Below are positions 25,941-35,106 of a stretch of 36,936 bases of DNA, in pieces. The DNA comes from JAZKFT01 sp043760535 (GTDB lineage: Bacteria; Bacteroidota; Bacteroidia; Chitinophagales; Chitinophagaceae). A program made the translations under genes and the position numbers. A model generated the notes under the pieces. The model saw only the letters and a program-made list of their open reading frames with translations. It ran no database searches and was not told the origin of the DNA. Positions within the stretch are counted from its first letter, which is position 1. The number at the start of each line of letters is the position of its first letter. Where the stretch lies: the NCBI GenBank assembly GCA_043760535.1, contig JAYUOV010000173.1, positions 1 to 36,936 on the forward strand, read 5' to 3'.

Positions 25941-27488
25941 ATGAAAAATATTCAATATGCAACATTAAGATTCATATTTATTCAATCGGTCACTATTTTT
26001 TTATTTCTAATATTATCTCAGTTTGCATCATCACAAACCCAAAAGAAAGTTTCTAATAAAATAAAAAGCATTAAATATTATGTAGATGCATCAACTGGAA
26101 GCGATTTGTACAAGGGAACATCACCGAAAACGCCCTGGCAATCCCTAAAAAAAATTAGTGATTCTGAGTTTAAGCCTGGGGATTCAATCTTATTTAAATG
26201 TGGTGAAAAATGGATTGGTCAGTTAAGTATTCGCTCATCAGGAAGTAGTGGAAGGCCAATTGTTTTTGCATCTTATGGTACTGGGGGCAAGCCCGTTTTT
26301 GATGGGGTTGGAAAGGTTTCAGAAGTTGTGCTAATAAAAGATGTGGATTACATCAATCTGATTAACATTGAAATAACCAATAATGCTGATAGTGTTGGTA
26401 TGCGAAAGGGTATATATGTTCTATATAAAAAACCAATTGGTAGGCATTTTCATTTTAAGCATCTCAATATTCACGATATAATGGGTGATTATTCCTTTGA
26501 TAATGGGGGTAAAAATACTGGTGGAATTGCTATAGTTGGTGGTGCTGATACTAAATTAGACGATATATTAATAGAAGATTGTGAAATAGGTAATATTAAT
26601 CGTGTAGGTATTTATACTAATATACAAAATAGTACCACAAATATTAAAGGCAATAGACCCATTACCAATTTTATAGCTCGTAGAAACAAAATACACCATT
26701 GTTCTGGTGATGGGCTTATTATAAGGTATGCCTATAAGCCACTAATAGAATATAATGTAGCCTATGAAAACCATAACGGGCCAGAAGAGCTTGTAAAGTG
26801 GGGGGTAGCTTTATGGTGTAGATCTACAGATGAAGCATTATTTCAATATAATGAGATATATAATACAAGAGGAACACTTGACGGGAATGCACTAGATGCT
26901 GATTTAGATGCATACAGAACGGTTTTTCAATATAACTACAGTCATGATAATGAAGGTGGATTTTTATTATTAATGGGTACCTCTACCGAAAGTATTGCAA
27001 GGTTTAATGTAAGCATTAACGATGGTATAATAGGTGAAGGAGTTTTTGATTTCAACACTCAAAAAGGGGATTCTGTAGCGACAGCAACAATCTATAACAA
27101 TACGGTATTTCTAAAAAAAGAGATTTCAGCAGCAATGATTGACGAAGCGATTCAATCAACAGATTTCTACAATAATATATTTTGCAGAGAAGGGCCGGGT
27201 GTTTTTCATAATCTTTTAAAAGGAAGATCGGGGTTATTTAGTAACAATTTATATAATGGGTATATCAATAATGCTGACAATTTGGGCTTTCAAAACCTTA
27301 AATTCGATAAAGCATTGGAATATGCAGTTGGGATAAATAGTTTAAAAGGGCTTAATTTGAAAAAGCCAGTTAACTGCAAGGGGATACCCTCTTTCGTAGA
27401 ACAGATTTGGACTACACAAAAATGCAACACTGATTTTTTTGGTAATAAACTAAAAGAGGCATTCCCGGTTGGAGCAGTTATCAATTAA
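25941..27488 (+). CDS. Secreted right-handed parallel beta-helix protein, candidate polysaccharide lyase or hydrolase
   Basis: 515 residues with an N-terminal signal peptide/hydrophobic segment (about 1-31) and no sorting tail. The entry motif YYVDASTGSDLYKGTSPKTPW and the segment GDSILFKCGEKWIGQL are typical of beta-helix proteins linked to polysaccharide breakdown. Coils then repeat short N-rich turns (NIEITNNAD, EDCEIGNINRVGIYTN, RNKIHHCSGDGLIIRY, YNEIYNTRGTLDG, NYSHDNEGGFLLL). It sits between the SusC-SusD-DUF5017 group and GH88, an enzyme that needs a lyase product; a lyase role is therefore attractive but unproven. No CAZy family was recognised. AAGAGAG precedes the ATG by a few bases and may serve as a ribosome-binding site. 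Confidence 0.75.
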   Translation: MKNIQYATLRFIFIQSVTIFLFLILSQFASSQTQKKVSNKIKSIKYYVDASTGSDLYKGTSPKTPWQSLKKISDSEFKPGDSILFKCGEKWIGQLSIRSSGSSGRPIVFASYGTGGKPVFDGVGKVSEVVLIKDVDYINLINIEITNNADSVGMRKGIYVLYKKPIGRHFHFKHLNIHDIMGDYSFDNGGKNTGGIAIVGGADTKLDDILIEDCEIGNINRVGIYTNIQNSTTNIKGNRPITNFIARRNKIHHCSGDGLIIRYAYKPLIEYNVAYENHNGPEELVKWGVALWCRSTDEALFQYNEIYNTRGTLDGNALDADLDAYRTVFQYNYSHDNEGGFLLLMGTSTESIARFNVSINDGIIGEGVFDFNTQKGDSVATATIYNNTVFLKKEISAAMIDEAIQSTDFYNNIFCREGPGVFHNLLKGRSGLFSNNLYNGYINNADNLGFQNLKFDKALEYAVGINSLKGLNLKKPVNCKGIPSFVEQIWTTQKCNTDFFGNKLKEAFPVGAVIN

Positions 27489-27655
27489 AAGGATAAAAGG
27501 GCAACCTATAATTCTATCTAACATGAAAATTTATTAAAGCGGCTTAATTTACGAGAAGTCCGCTTCGGTCGCTTTAAAATCGAGACTTATAGTCGAACTC
27601 TCTATTTACACAAAATGAAATGACTCTCTAATGAATATTTTAGAATTCCCAAGAC

Positions 27656-28837
27656 ATGCATTTGAAACGAACCATTCTGGCAGTACTGGCTTTAACTAGC
27701 ATTTTAGCTCAAGCCCAAAAAATGGATGTAAAAGCACTGATAGCAGATGCTGCTCAGCAAACCAATGTTATGATTGCAAACATTCCTGATAGCAGAAATG
27801 GCAAAGCAGAACTAGTTTTTCCAAGAACTTATGAATATGGTAAGTTAAAATTAATATCATCTAAAGACTGGACATCTGGGTTTTTCCCTGGACAATTATG
27901 GTTTCTCTATGAATTTACCAAGGACAGTTATTGGAAAAATAAAGCTGATAGTTTTACCCTATTATTAGATAAAGAGCAATTCAACGTAAATGACCATGAC
28001 ATAGGATTCAAAATATACTGCAGCTATGGGCAAGGTTACAGGCTAACCAATAATCAATCTTACAAAGAAGTAATTATTCAATCAGCTAAAACACTTGTTA
28101 AGCGTTTTAATAAAAAAGTTGGTGCTATAAAATCGTGGGATTTTATAAGGCGAAATTGGCAGTATCCTGTTATCGTAGATAATATGATGAATCTTGAATT
28201 ATTGTTTGCAGCTACACAATTATCTGGTGATTCTACCTACTACAACATAGCACTTACACATGCGAATACCACTTTAAAAAATCATTTTAGAAGCGATAAT
28301 TCTTCTTATCATTTGGTGGACTACGATACCATTACTGGTTTTGCAAGAGGCAAGCAAACTGTACAGGGTTTTGCAGATTCTTCATCATGGGCAAGAGGGC
28401 AGGCTTGGGGCTTGTATGGTTATACCTTATGTTATCGTTTTACAAAGGATGTAAAGTATTTAAAACAGGCAGAGAACATTGCCCAATATATTATTGCAAA
28501 TCCCAATCTTCCTGAAGATGCTATTCCTTTTTGGGATTTCAATGCGCCAAGTAAAGACACTCAACCACGAGACGCTTCTGCTGCAGCTGTTACCGCATCT
28601 GCATTGTATGAGCTTGCTGCTTATAGTAAACAAGCTAAAAACTATCGGGCTTTTGCTAATAAAATCTTAATAAGCTTAACTAATAATTATCGTTCTAACA
28701 TTGGTAAAAACAAAGGTTTTATTTTGATGCACAGTACCGGTAATATGCCTGTTACAAGTGAGGTAGACGTGCCAATTAATTATGCAGATTACTATTATTT
28801 GGAAGCTTTATTGAGGAGAAAAAAAATAAAAAAGTAA
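27656..28837 (+). CDS. GH88 unsaturated glucuronyl hydrolase
   Basis: 393 residues with a short signal peptide (about 1-20, ILAQAQ). GH88 enzymes remove the 4,5-unsaturated uronic acid that polysaccharide lyases leave at the non-reducing end, by hydrating its double bond. Recognised from DWTSGFFPGQLWFLYE, NDHDIGF (Asp115), VDNMMNLELL (Asp175), SSWARGQAWGLYGY and the closing DVPINYADYYYLEALLR. The two Asp residues are 60 apart, as in the characterised Bacillus enzyme (Asp88 and Asp149), so the site appears intact. The closing motif favours GH88 over GH105. Its presence shows that the substrate contains a uronate and is cleaved by a lyase. It is followed by two sulfatases. Confidence 0.93.
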   Translation: MHLKRTILAVLALTSILAQAQKMDVKALIADAAQQTNVMIANIPDSRNGKAELVFPRTYEYGKLKLISSKDWTSGFFPGQLWFLYEFTKDSYWKNKADSFTLLLDKEQFNVNDHDIGFKIYCSYGQGYRLTNNQSYKEVIIQSAKTLVKRFNKKVGAIKSWDFIRRNWQYPVIVDNMMNLELLFAATQLSGDSTYYNIALTHANTTLKNHFRSDNSSYHLVDYDTITGFARGKQTVQGFADSSSWARGQAWGLYGYTLCYRFTKDVKYLKQAENIAQYIIANPNLPEDAIPFWDFNAPSKDTQPRDASAAAVTASALYELAAYSKQAKNYRAFANKILISLTNNYRSNIGKNKGFILMHSTGNMPVTSEVDVPINYADYYYLEALLRRKKIKK

Positions 28838-29013
28838 TATCTCAATTGAAATAAATTTAAAATATTACACCACGATAATATGCTTAAGTAGTATTTGGAG
28901 GTACTTGAGTAACAGTAAATATGATGTAATTTTATAAATAAAAGTAAATGGGGATTAGCTAACTTAGTATAGTAAAGCTCTTCTAAATACTAAAAAATAT
29001 ATTCAACTTGAAA

Positions 29014-30618
29014 ATGATTACAGCCAAGTTTTTCAAACTAAAAAAAACAGGTTTATTTTTAAGTATTTTTATGGCTATTGCCTATACTGGAACTAGCCAA
29101 AAAGTACAAAACGCAAAGCCAAATGTGCTATTTATTGTTGTAGATGATCTTAAACCTGAGTTGGGTTGTTACGGCTCAACGGCAGTTAAATCACCTAATA
29201 TAAATGCATTGGCAAAAAGTGCTACACTATTTGAAAATACCTACTGCCAACAAGCACTTTGTGCTCCCTCAAGAGCTAGTGTGTTAACAGGTTTAAGACC
29301 TGATAGAACGCAGATATGGGACTTTAAAGTGAAGCTACGTAATGTTCATCCTGATATCGTAACGTTGCCTCAAAAATTTAAACAAAATGGCTACACTTCA
29401 ATAGGTATGGGAAAAGTCTTTGACCTGAGTAGTGTGGATAAAGGTGGTGATGAAATAAGCTGGAGTGTGCCATTTAAGCATTCATTTACTTTGGCAAAAG
29501 GCTATAAAGACATAGCTCTTGGCATATATCATTCACCAATAATGAAAGAGTTTTTAAAATCTGAAAGGGATAATGGAAAAAATGATTCAGATATTATTGC
29601 CTCAGTTAAATACCAACAATTTCGCTACCCTACTGAAAGTATTGATGTGCCGGACAATGCATACTTGGATGGTGCAATGGCTGATTATGCAGTGGAACAA
29701 ATATTAAAATTAAATAAATCTAAACAGCCTTTCTTTATGGCTGTGGGGTTTAAAAAACCACACTTGCCTTTTGTAGCCCCAAAGAAATATTGGGATTTAT
29801 ATGATAGGAGTAAAATACAAATCGCCGCTTTTAAAGAGAAAGCAAGTAACAGTCCTGACTTTGCTTACCATAGTGCCGGCGAATTAAGAAACTATTCAAC
29901 GGATTTGAATCCTTTGAATGAAAAAGGCAATTATTTATTGTTGACTGATGAAAAGCAACAAGAGTTAGTACATGGTTACTATGCTTGTGTTTCTTACATC
30001 GATGCTCAAATTGGAAAACTGATGCAAGCATTGAAAAAGACCGGTCTTGATAAAAACACTATAGTGGTGTTAATAGGAGATCATGGATGGCATTTGGGAG
30101 ACCATAAACAATGGTGTAAACACAGTAATTTCGAACAAGCTACTAAAGTGCCATTGATTATAAGGGCGCCAGGAATTACAAAAGGATTAAGAAACACAGG
30201 TGTTACAGAATTAATAGATATCTATCCAACAATTTGTGAATTGGCAAATCTAAAATTGGTAGATAGCATTGATGGAATAAGCTTGGTGCCTGCATTAAAA
30301 AATAATAGTGTAGTAACCAATGAATTTGCAATTAGTCAATACCCACGTGGATTTGATGGTAGTACACGAGGAATTATGGGCTATTCGTTACGTAATAAAC
30401 AATATAGATTAACCGAATGGATGAGTGGGATTTTTACTACTGCTAAACCATACAACGAAAGCCAAGTTAAAGCTTTAGAGCTGTATGATTATATTAATGA
30501 TCCTTTAGAAACAAAGAACATAGCAGCAGAGCCAGCAATGAAACAAGTAATTAAAGCACTTACAGAAAAGCTGCATGCTTATTATTTGGAACAACAAGTT
30601 TTGATTAATGCAAAATAA
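29014..30618 (+). CDS. Sulfatase, iduronate-2-sulfatase-like (S1_7-like)
   Basis: 534 residues from ATG 29014 (a TTG at 29008 is the alternative), with a signal peptide ending near GTSQ. A type I, formylglycine sulfatase: the modified Cys is Cys83 in CAPSRASVLTG (C-x-P-S-R). Metal-binding motifs are VVDDLKPELGCYG and IGDHGWHLGDHKQW. The segments RPDRTQIWDF, KPHLPFVAPKKYWDLYD and LIDIYPTICELA are typical of iduronate-2-sulfatase relatives, placed by SulfAtlas in S1_7. The likely role is removal of a 2-O-sulfate from a uronate, or a sulfate in an equivalent position, in periplasmic oligosaccharides. AGTATTT motifs lie upstream at 28890 and, inverted, at 28985. No maturase gene is present here. 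Fold and activity type are firm; position specificity and subfamily are inference. Confidence 0.9.
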   Translation: MITAKFFKLKKTGLFLSIFMAIAYTGTSQKVQNAKPNVLFIVVDDLKPELGCYGSTAVKSPNINALAKSATLFENTYCQQALCAPSRASVLTGLRPDRTQIWDFKVKLRNVHPDIVTLPQKFKQNGYTSIGMGKVFDLSSVDKGGDEISWSVPFKHSFTLAKGYKDIALGIYHSPIMKEFLKSERDNGKNDSDIIASVKYQQFRYPTESIDVPDNAYLDGAMADYAVEQILKLNKSKQPFFMAVGFKKPHLPFVAPKKYWDLYDRSKIQIAAFKEKASNSPDFAYHSAGELRNYSTDLNPLNEKGNYLLLTDEKQQELVHGYYACVSYIDAQIGKLMQALKKTGLDKNTIVVLIGDHGWHLGDHKQWCKHSNFEQATKVPLIIRAPGITKGLRNTGVTELIDIYPTICELANLKLVDSIDGISLVPALKNNSVVTNEFAISQYPRGFDGSTRGIMGYSLRNKQYRLTEWMSGIFTTAKPYNESQVKALELYDYINDPLETKNIAAEPAMKQVIKALTEKLHAYYLEQQVLINAK

Positions 30619-30712
30619 GAAACTTAATATATGTTTTTTAGGCATTAATTGGCGTTTAAATTAACAAGATTATGTTTATATAACATTAGGATTAAGGTAA
30701 CACCAGCAGATA

Positions 30713-30745
30713 TTGTAGGGGTATTTGGTTGGTTTTTTAGTTTTG
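30713..30745 (+). promoter_or_regulatory. Candidate promoter of the second sulfatase
   Basis: TAGTTTTG (30738-30745) is an exact match to the Bacteroidota -7 consensus TAnnTTTG. A TTG at 30713-30715, 22 bases upstream, could be the -33 element. The start codon is about 118 bases downstream, leaving a leader that holds AGTATTT motifs at 30758 and 30846. Confidence 0.35.
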
Positions 30746-30863
30746 CATAGAAACCTTAGTATTTAAATTCAAGAATTATATTGCGAACGTTCTTAAAATT
30801 TACTTATGCGTAAGGTACTAGAAGAGAAGATTTACCAAATGTGTTAGTATTTAGAGTTTAATA

Positions 30864-32531
30864 ATGAAAAAGAAAATACCTTTAATTACAAATTGTTTTT
30901 TTTTATTGCTTATATGTTATGCAGCAAATGCTCAAAAAAAAATAAATACAGCCACTAAGTTTGCACGGCCTAACATTCTTTGGATTGTTTGCGAAGATAT
31001 GAGTCCACATCTCAGCTGTTTTGGAGAAACCGTGATTCAAACACCTAATTTAGATGCTTTGGCAAAAGATGGTGTTATGTACACAAATGCTTATACATGC
31101 GCAGGTGTTTGTGCGCCAAGTAGAAATAGTATAATTACCGCCATGTATCCCATCAGTATAGGTGGTGGTAATATGCGTAATTATGAACCTGGTGCAAAAG
31201 ATAATGAATCATTAAAGGGGTTGCCATTTTCAAGCTATTCTATTGTTCCACCACCTTATGTAAAGTGCTTTCCTGAATATTTGAGGAGTGCAGGTTATTA
31301 CTGCACTAATAATTATAAGCAGGATTATCAGTTTGAAGCCCCGGTAACTGTATGGGATGAAAGTAGCAAAAAAGCACATTGGAAAAACAGACCAAAAGAG
31401 TCTCCCTTTTTTGCTATATTTAATTTGGAAATTACACACGAATCGAGGTTATGGTTACGGGATAAAGAGCCATTATTAGTCGATACTTCTAAAGTAAAAA
31501 TTCCACCTTATTATCCAGACATTCCGGAAGCAAGAATTGCTATCGCAAGACAATTATCTAATGTAATAGAAATGGATAAGCAAGCTGGTATTTTAATTAA
31601 AGAGCTCAAAGACTCTGGTTTGTATAACAGTACTATAATATTTTTTTATAGCGACCACGGGGATGGGTTGCCATACGTAAAAAGGGAAATAACAAATAGG
31701 GGTTTGCATATACCTCTTATTATAAAATACTTTAATCAAATTAATGCTAACAATGAAGATAATCAAATGATAAGTGGTATTGACTTTGGCCCAACAGTAC
31801 TTTCTTTAGCAAGCGTACCTATTCCAAAGTACATGCATGGGCAGGCATTTGTAGGATTTCAAAAAAAGCCAAAGCGCAAATACATTTTTGCTTCAAGAGA
31901 TAGGATGGATGAGCACGTTGATAGGGTACGAACCGTTTTTGATGGCCGTTACCAATACCTGCATAACTACATGCCAGAAAAGCCATACTATCAAAATGTT
32001 GGCTATCGTTTGCAAATACCAATGATGAAGAAGATGATTGAACTACGTGACCAGGGGAAACTAAGCTCAATTGTTATGCGTTGGTTTAAACCAAAAGTTA
32101 GCGTTGAAGAATTGTATGATACTGAAAAAGACCCTTATGAGTTGAACAATTTAGCTAATATACCTGCTTATAAAAATAAATTAGCAGCACTAAAAAAAAC
32201 TTATAACAAATGGATGGATGAGGTAGGAGATAAAAATGCTATACCAGAAATTGACTTAAGAACTCAAATGTGGGACAATGAAAAAGTGGCACCTACAACT
32301 GCAAAGCCAGAACTGATAAAGGTAAAAGATGGCTACATTATTCAGTGTGCAACGGAGGGTGCATCTATTAGTTACATATTTACACCAAAAAATGAAAAAA
32401 GCAAAATGGGTGTCGATAATGTTTGGAAGGTGTATCTTAATGGTAGCATTAAGTTAAATGCAGGAGATAATATTATAATAAAGGCACAAAGAATAGGCTA
32501 TCAATTATCTAACCTTAATACCAGTTTATAA
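30864..32531 (+). CDS. Sulfatase, sulfamidase-like (S1_8-like)
   Basis: 555 residues with a signal peptide (about 1-23, AANAQ). A formylglycine sulfatase: Cys83 in CAPSRNSIITAMYP, metal-site motifs IVCEDMSPHLSCFG and FYSDHGDGLPY. The opening and the GLPFSSYSIVPPPYVKCFPEYL segment are typical of N-sulfoglucosamine sulfohydrolase relatives (S1_8), though bacterial members also act on O-sulfates of other polymers. A C-terminal extension (about 475-555; TEGASISYIF, GDNIIIKAQRIGY) resembles a chitobiase C-terminal beta-sandwich. It overlaps functionally with the preceding sulfatase but is a different subfamily, so at least two sulfate positions are likely. The next gene starts one base after its stop codon. 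Confidence 0.88.
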   Translation: MKKKIPLITNCFFLLLICYAANAQKKINTATKFARPNILWIVCEDMSPHLSCFGETVIQTPNLDALAKDGVMYTNAYTCAGVCAPSRNSIITAMYPISIGGGNMRNYEPGAKDNESLKGLPFSSYSIVPPPYVKCFPEYLRSAGYYCTNNYKQDYQFEAPVTVWDESSKKAHWKNRPKESPFFAIFNLEITHESRLWLRDKEPLLVDTSKVKIPPYYPDIPEARIAIARQLSNVIEMDKQAGILIKELKDSGLYNSTIIFFYSDHGDGLPYVKREITNRGLHIPLIIKYFNQINANNEDNQMISGIDFGPTVLSLASVPIPKYMHGQAFVGFQKKPKRKYIFASRDRMDEHVDRVRTVFDGRYQYLHNYMPEKPYYQNVGYRLQIPMMKKMIELRDQGKLSSIVMRWFKPKVSVEELYDTEKDPYELNNLANIPAYKNKLAALKKTYNKWMDEVGDKNAIPEIDLRTQMWDNEKVAPTTAKPELIKVKDGYIIQCATEGASISYIFTPKNEKSKMGVDNVWKVYLNGSIKLNAGDNIIIKAQRIGYQLSNLNTSL

Positions 32532-32532
32532 A

Positions 32533-33348
32533 ATGCGATTAAAAAAAATTTCCATTATTCTTTTAGTAATGCTTTTTAGCCTGGAGTCTTTAGCACAAAA
32601 TGACATTAATCATTTTTCTGATTCTATCTTATATAAAACGGTTAACCAAACCAACTTGTATTTGCATAAATATGTCCCCCCTAATTTTGATTCTAAAAAG
32701 CAATATAGTTGCATTATATTTTATCATGGTGGGGGTTGGAGCAGCGGAAGCTATATAGCGTTTCATAAGCAGGCCAATTATTTTGCCGCAAGAGGTCTGA
32801 TCGTTTTTTCTGTTGAATATAGAGTGAGAAGTAGAAATAATACTACGCCTTTTGATGCAACAGAAGATGCACATGATGCATTTGCTTTTGTAGTTACGAA
32901 CAGTAAGAAAATGAATATTGATGTTAAAAAAATTATTGTAGGTGGGGGGTCGTCTGGAGGTCATTTAGCAACGACTAATTGTTTTTGGCAAGCCAATAAT
33001 GTAAAACCATTCGCACTAATTCTCTTCAATCCTGTTTTAGATACCGGACCGAATGGATATGGGTATAAATCAATGAACGGTAGATATATGGAAATTTCTC
33101 CAATAGAAAATATAGCACTTTCTCACCCACCTTGTATTATAATGGTAGGTACAAAGGATAAGGTATTGCCAGTAGTTACTGCAGAAAAATATAAGCAATT
33201 GGTAGAACAAAATAAAGGCAGATGTGATTTGGTTTTGTATCAAGATCAAGAACATGGTTTTTTCAATAATCAACCTTATTTAGATATAACATTGATAGAA
33301 GCTGATATTTTTTTACAATCTTTAGGAATACTTAAAGCGAAAAATTAA
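32533..33348 (+). CDS. Secreted alpha/beta-hydrolase esterase (BD-FAE-like)
   Basis: 271 residues with a signal peptide (about 1-21, SLAQ). HGGGWSSGS gives the oxyanion hole, the GGGSSGG elbow the nucleophile Ser141, GTKDKVLP the acid Asp209 and EHGFF the base His241. ATG follows the sulfatase stop by one base, so the two genes are translationally coupled, and de-sulfation and de-esterification probably act on the same oligosaccharide. The substrate ester (acetyl, other) is unknown. It is the last plus-strand enzyme gene of the cluster and converges on the AraC gene. Confidence 0.87.
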   Translation: MRLKKISIILLVMLFSLESLAQNDINHFSDSILYKTVNQTNLYLHKYVPPNFDSKKQYSCIIFYHGGGWSSGSYIAFHKQANYFAARGLIVFSVEYRVRSRNNTTPFDATEDAHDAFAFVVTNSKKMNIDVKKIIVGGGSSGGHLATTNCFWQANNVKPFALILFNPVLDTGPNGYGYKSMNGRYMEISPIENIALSHPPCIIMVGTKDKVLPVVTAEKYKQLVEQNKGRCDLVLYQDQEHGFFNNQPYLDITLIEADIFLQSLGILKAKN

Positions 33349-33928
33349 AAAAGTATAGTATTTATTTTAATGTATAGTAAATAATTATATAAAATAGATA
33401 TAAATACACATTGAATCGAAAAAGTTATTCTAAAATATCCAAATTCACGTAAGAAATGCAACTTTCTTACTCATTGAACATGAGTTAAACAGTCAGGCAT
33501 AAGTTGCCAATCTGCCCCTTATGAACCATGTGCTGGGGGTGATGGTGGATTGGGCTTAGCGGTTATTTAGTTGTACTATTATGAAAATTAACAACCTAAA
33601 AAGTTGCATTTATTACTTGAACGTACGTAATCTGTTGTCTATAATAAAATTACTTTTTCAAGTAGATTTTTGGGATGAAACTCAACGATTTCAGGTTTAA
33701 GGTTGGTAAACATATATGTAATTTAATAAAATAATCTTTAAAGACTCTTAAACATTGGGTTTTGCAGCACCCATACTTGAGTATTTAGCCATAACAAAAC
33801 AATTTATCCCCATTTATAAATTTCATTTTATACCCGGAAAACATGGAATTAAAGCACAATTTTTAAATTATAACGAGCTTCAATTGGTATTATATCGTTT
33901 AAAATACCGATTACGCTTTTATACAAAT
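33349..33928. other. Convergent intergenic region
   Basis: 580 bases between the converging esterase and AraC genes. It holds an inverted-repeat element at 33444-33621 and AGTATTT motifs at 33357 and 33780. The remainder is A/T-rich. A 65-codon frame starting at a TTG (33755) and running into the AraC 3' end has no recognisable protein character. No RNA gene was recognised. Confidence 0.6.
33444..33621. mobile_element. MITE-like element with 25-bp terminal inverted repeats
   Basis: The left arm starts TTCACGTAAGAAATGCAAC (33444) and ends at 33469. The right arm, reverse complement of 33597-33621, reads TTCAAGTAATAAATGCAAC then TTTTTA; the arms differ at two positions and one extra base. The 127-base interior is non-coding, with a G-rich stretch around 33533-33560 unlike its A/T-rich surroundings. 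No target-site duplication could be confirmed. Confidence 0.55.
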
Positions 33929-34822
33929 CTATTTGATTGCGTTTATAACTGACTGCCTGTAATCCTTTGGTGATTTACCTGTTGTTTTTTTAAAAAGTCT
34001 GGAAAAATAAAATGAGTCTTCATAGCCTAATTTACCTGCAACTTCACTAATCCTGAGATCTGTCTGACTCAATAACTGACAGGCGTAACGAACCTTTAAT
34101 TTAATGAAATACTCAATCGGTGAGACGCTGGTCTTGTTTTTAAAAATTGATGCGAAATGTGAACTTGAATAATTTATTTGTGTTGCAAGGTCTTCCACTG
34201 ATAGCAATTTATCAATATTAGATTTCATATATGCAATTGACTCTTCAATCGGATTTTCTTTAATTTTATAAGTTTTTTGATTTGGCTGGCAAAGAAAAAA
34301 AGTAAGAAAACGGTAGAGGCAAAGGTTTGCAAATGCTAAATTATTATCTGTTAATCCTGCTTCGAGGGCATAATACATATCTGCCCATTGATCAATTATT
34401 TTTGTGTCATGGACAATATTGGTAGGCTTACTGAACTCATCGATATTCATCCATTTGTTTAATGATTTTAGCATATTGCCGCTAAAATGAATCCAATAAA
34501 TACTCCATGGGTCACGAAGATCTGCCTGAAAAATATGAAATTTTCCTGACGGTAAAATAAAAAATTGATTGGAATGCAAGAGATAACTGTCCTTATCGGT
34601 CTGGTAATGCCCCTTCCCTTCTACACAGTATATTAGAATATTATCTGCACAGCCGAAGGTGCGTTCGCGGTAATGAAATTTTGCTTTTGGGAAAAATCCA
34701 ATATGGGTAATAAATAAATTGTTCAGGAACACTTGTCTTCTTAATTGGTTAACTACCACCTCTCTTGGAATATTGATCTGTAATTCCCCGGAAAATCCAT
34801 CTTTGATTTTTAGTAAATGCAT
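33929..34822 (-). CDS. AraC-family transcriptional regulator
   Basis: 297 residues, cytoplasmic. An N-terminal cupin-type AraC ligand-binding domain (about 20-165; CVEGKGHYQTDKDSYLL, FILPSGKFHIFQ, WSIYWIHFSG) is followed by two helix-turn-helix motifs (about 195-290; LSVEDLATQINYSSSHFASIFK and the AraC signature ISEVAGKLGYEDSFYFSRLFKKTTG, both in part). It would bind a sugar directly and regulate nearby genes. It stands divergent from the decayed GH95 gene, which suggests that the two once formed a regulator-target pair. It is the second regulator of the locus, beside the HTCS. A weak TACCTTTA -7-like element precedes it. Confidence 0.93.
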   Translation of the reverse strand: MHLLKIKDGFSGELQINIPREVVVNQLRRQVFLNNLFITHIGFFPKAKFHYRERTFGCADNILIYCVEGKGHYQTDKDSYLLHSNQFFILPSGKFHIFQADLRDPWSIYWIHFSGNMLKSLNKWMNIDEFSKPTNIVHDTKIIDQWADMYYALEAGLTDNNLAFANLCLYRFLTFFLCQPNQKTYKIKENPIEESIAYMKSNIDKLLSVEDLATQINYSSSHFASIFKNKTSVSPIEYFIKLKVRYACQLLSQTDLRISEVAGKLGYEDSFYFSRLFKKTTGKSPKDYRQSVINAIK

Positions 34823-35033
34823 CCTAGTAGTGTAATCGAAATGTAAGAAAAAAGTTAAATTATCAGCTTTGCGTTATTTTAAAGGTAGTTTTTATTTTTG
34901 AAATTTTGTTAAAATGTATCGTAGGATTATCTATATTATTCGTTTGATAATCAATATTACAATGTGTGCCTGTTGTGACTTTTAAATTATACCGGATTCT
35001 CCCGGTCTGTTTGTCAGCCAGGTCTAGTTTTTA

Positions 35034-35068
35034 AGTATTTTAAATACTAAAGAAGTAAAATAGTATTT
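35034..35068. promoter_or_regulatory. Triple AGTATTT half-site cluster between AraC and GH95 remnant
   Basis: AGTATTT-T-AAATACT (35034-35048) is a perfect dyad around one base, and a further TAGTATTT at 35061-35068 pairs with TAAATACTA-type sequence as an 8-bp stem (35042-35049 with 35061-35068). It lies in the 284-base gap between the divergent AraC gene and the GH95 remnant. It could be an operator of the AraC protein or a hairpin. The rest of the gap shows no gene. Confidence 0.35.
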
Positions 35069-35106
35069 CTCTCAACGGTTGCGGGTGCCTGAATTTAAAT
35101 GATAGT

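Noticed and set aside
27530..27600. Possible riboswitch or structured leader before GH88 (gcggctt...gtccgct and gact-tat-agtc dyads)
   Set aside because: Only short stems, with no match to a known riboswitch pattern.
33755..33952. Possible 65-codon plus-strand gene in the convergent gap
   Set aside because: TTG start, no recognisable motif, and it runs into the 3' end of the AraC gene on the other strand.
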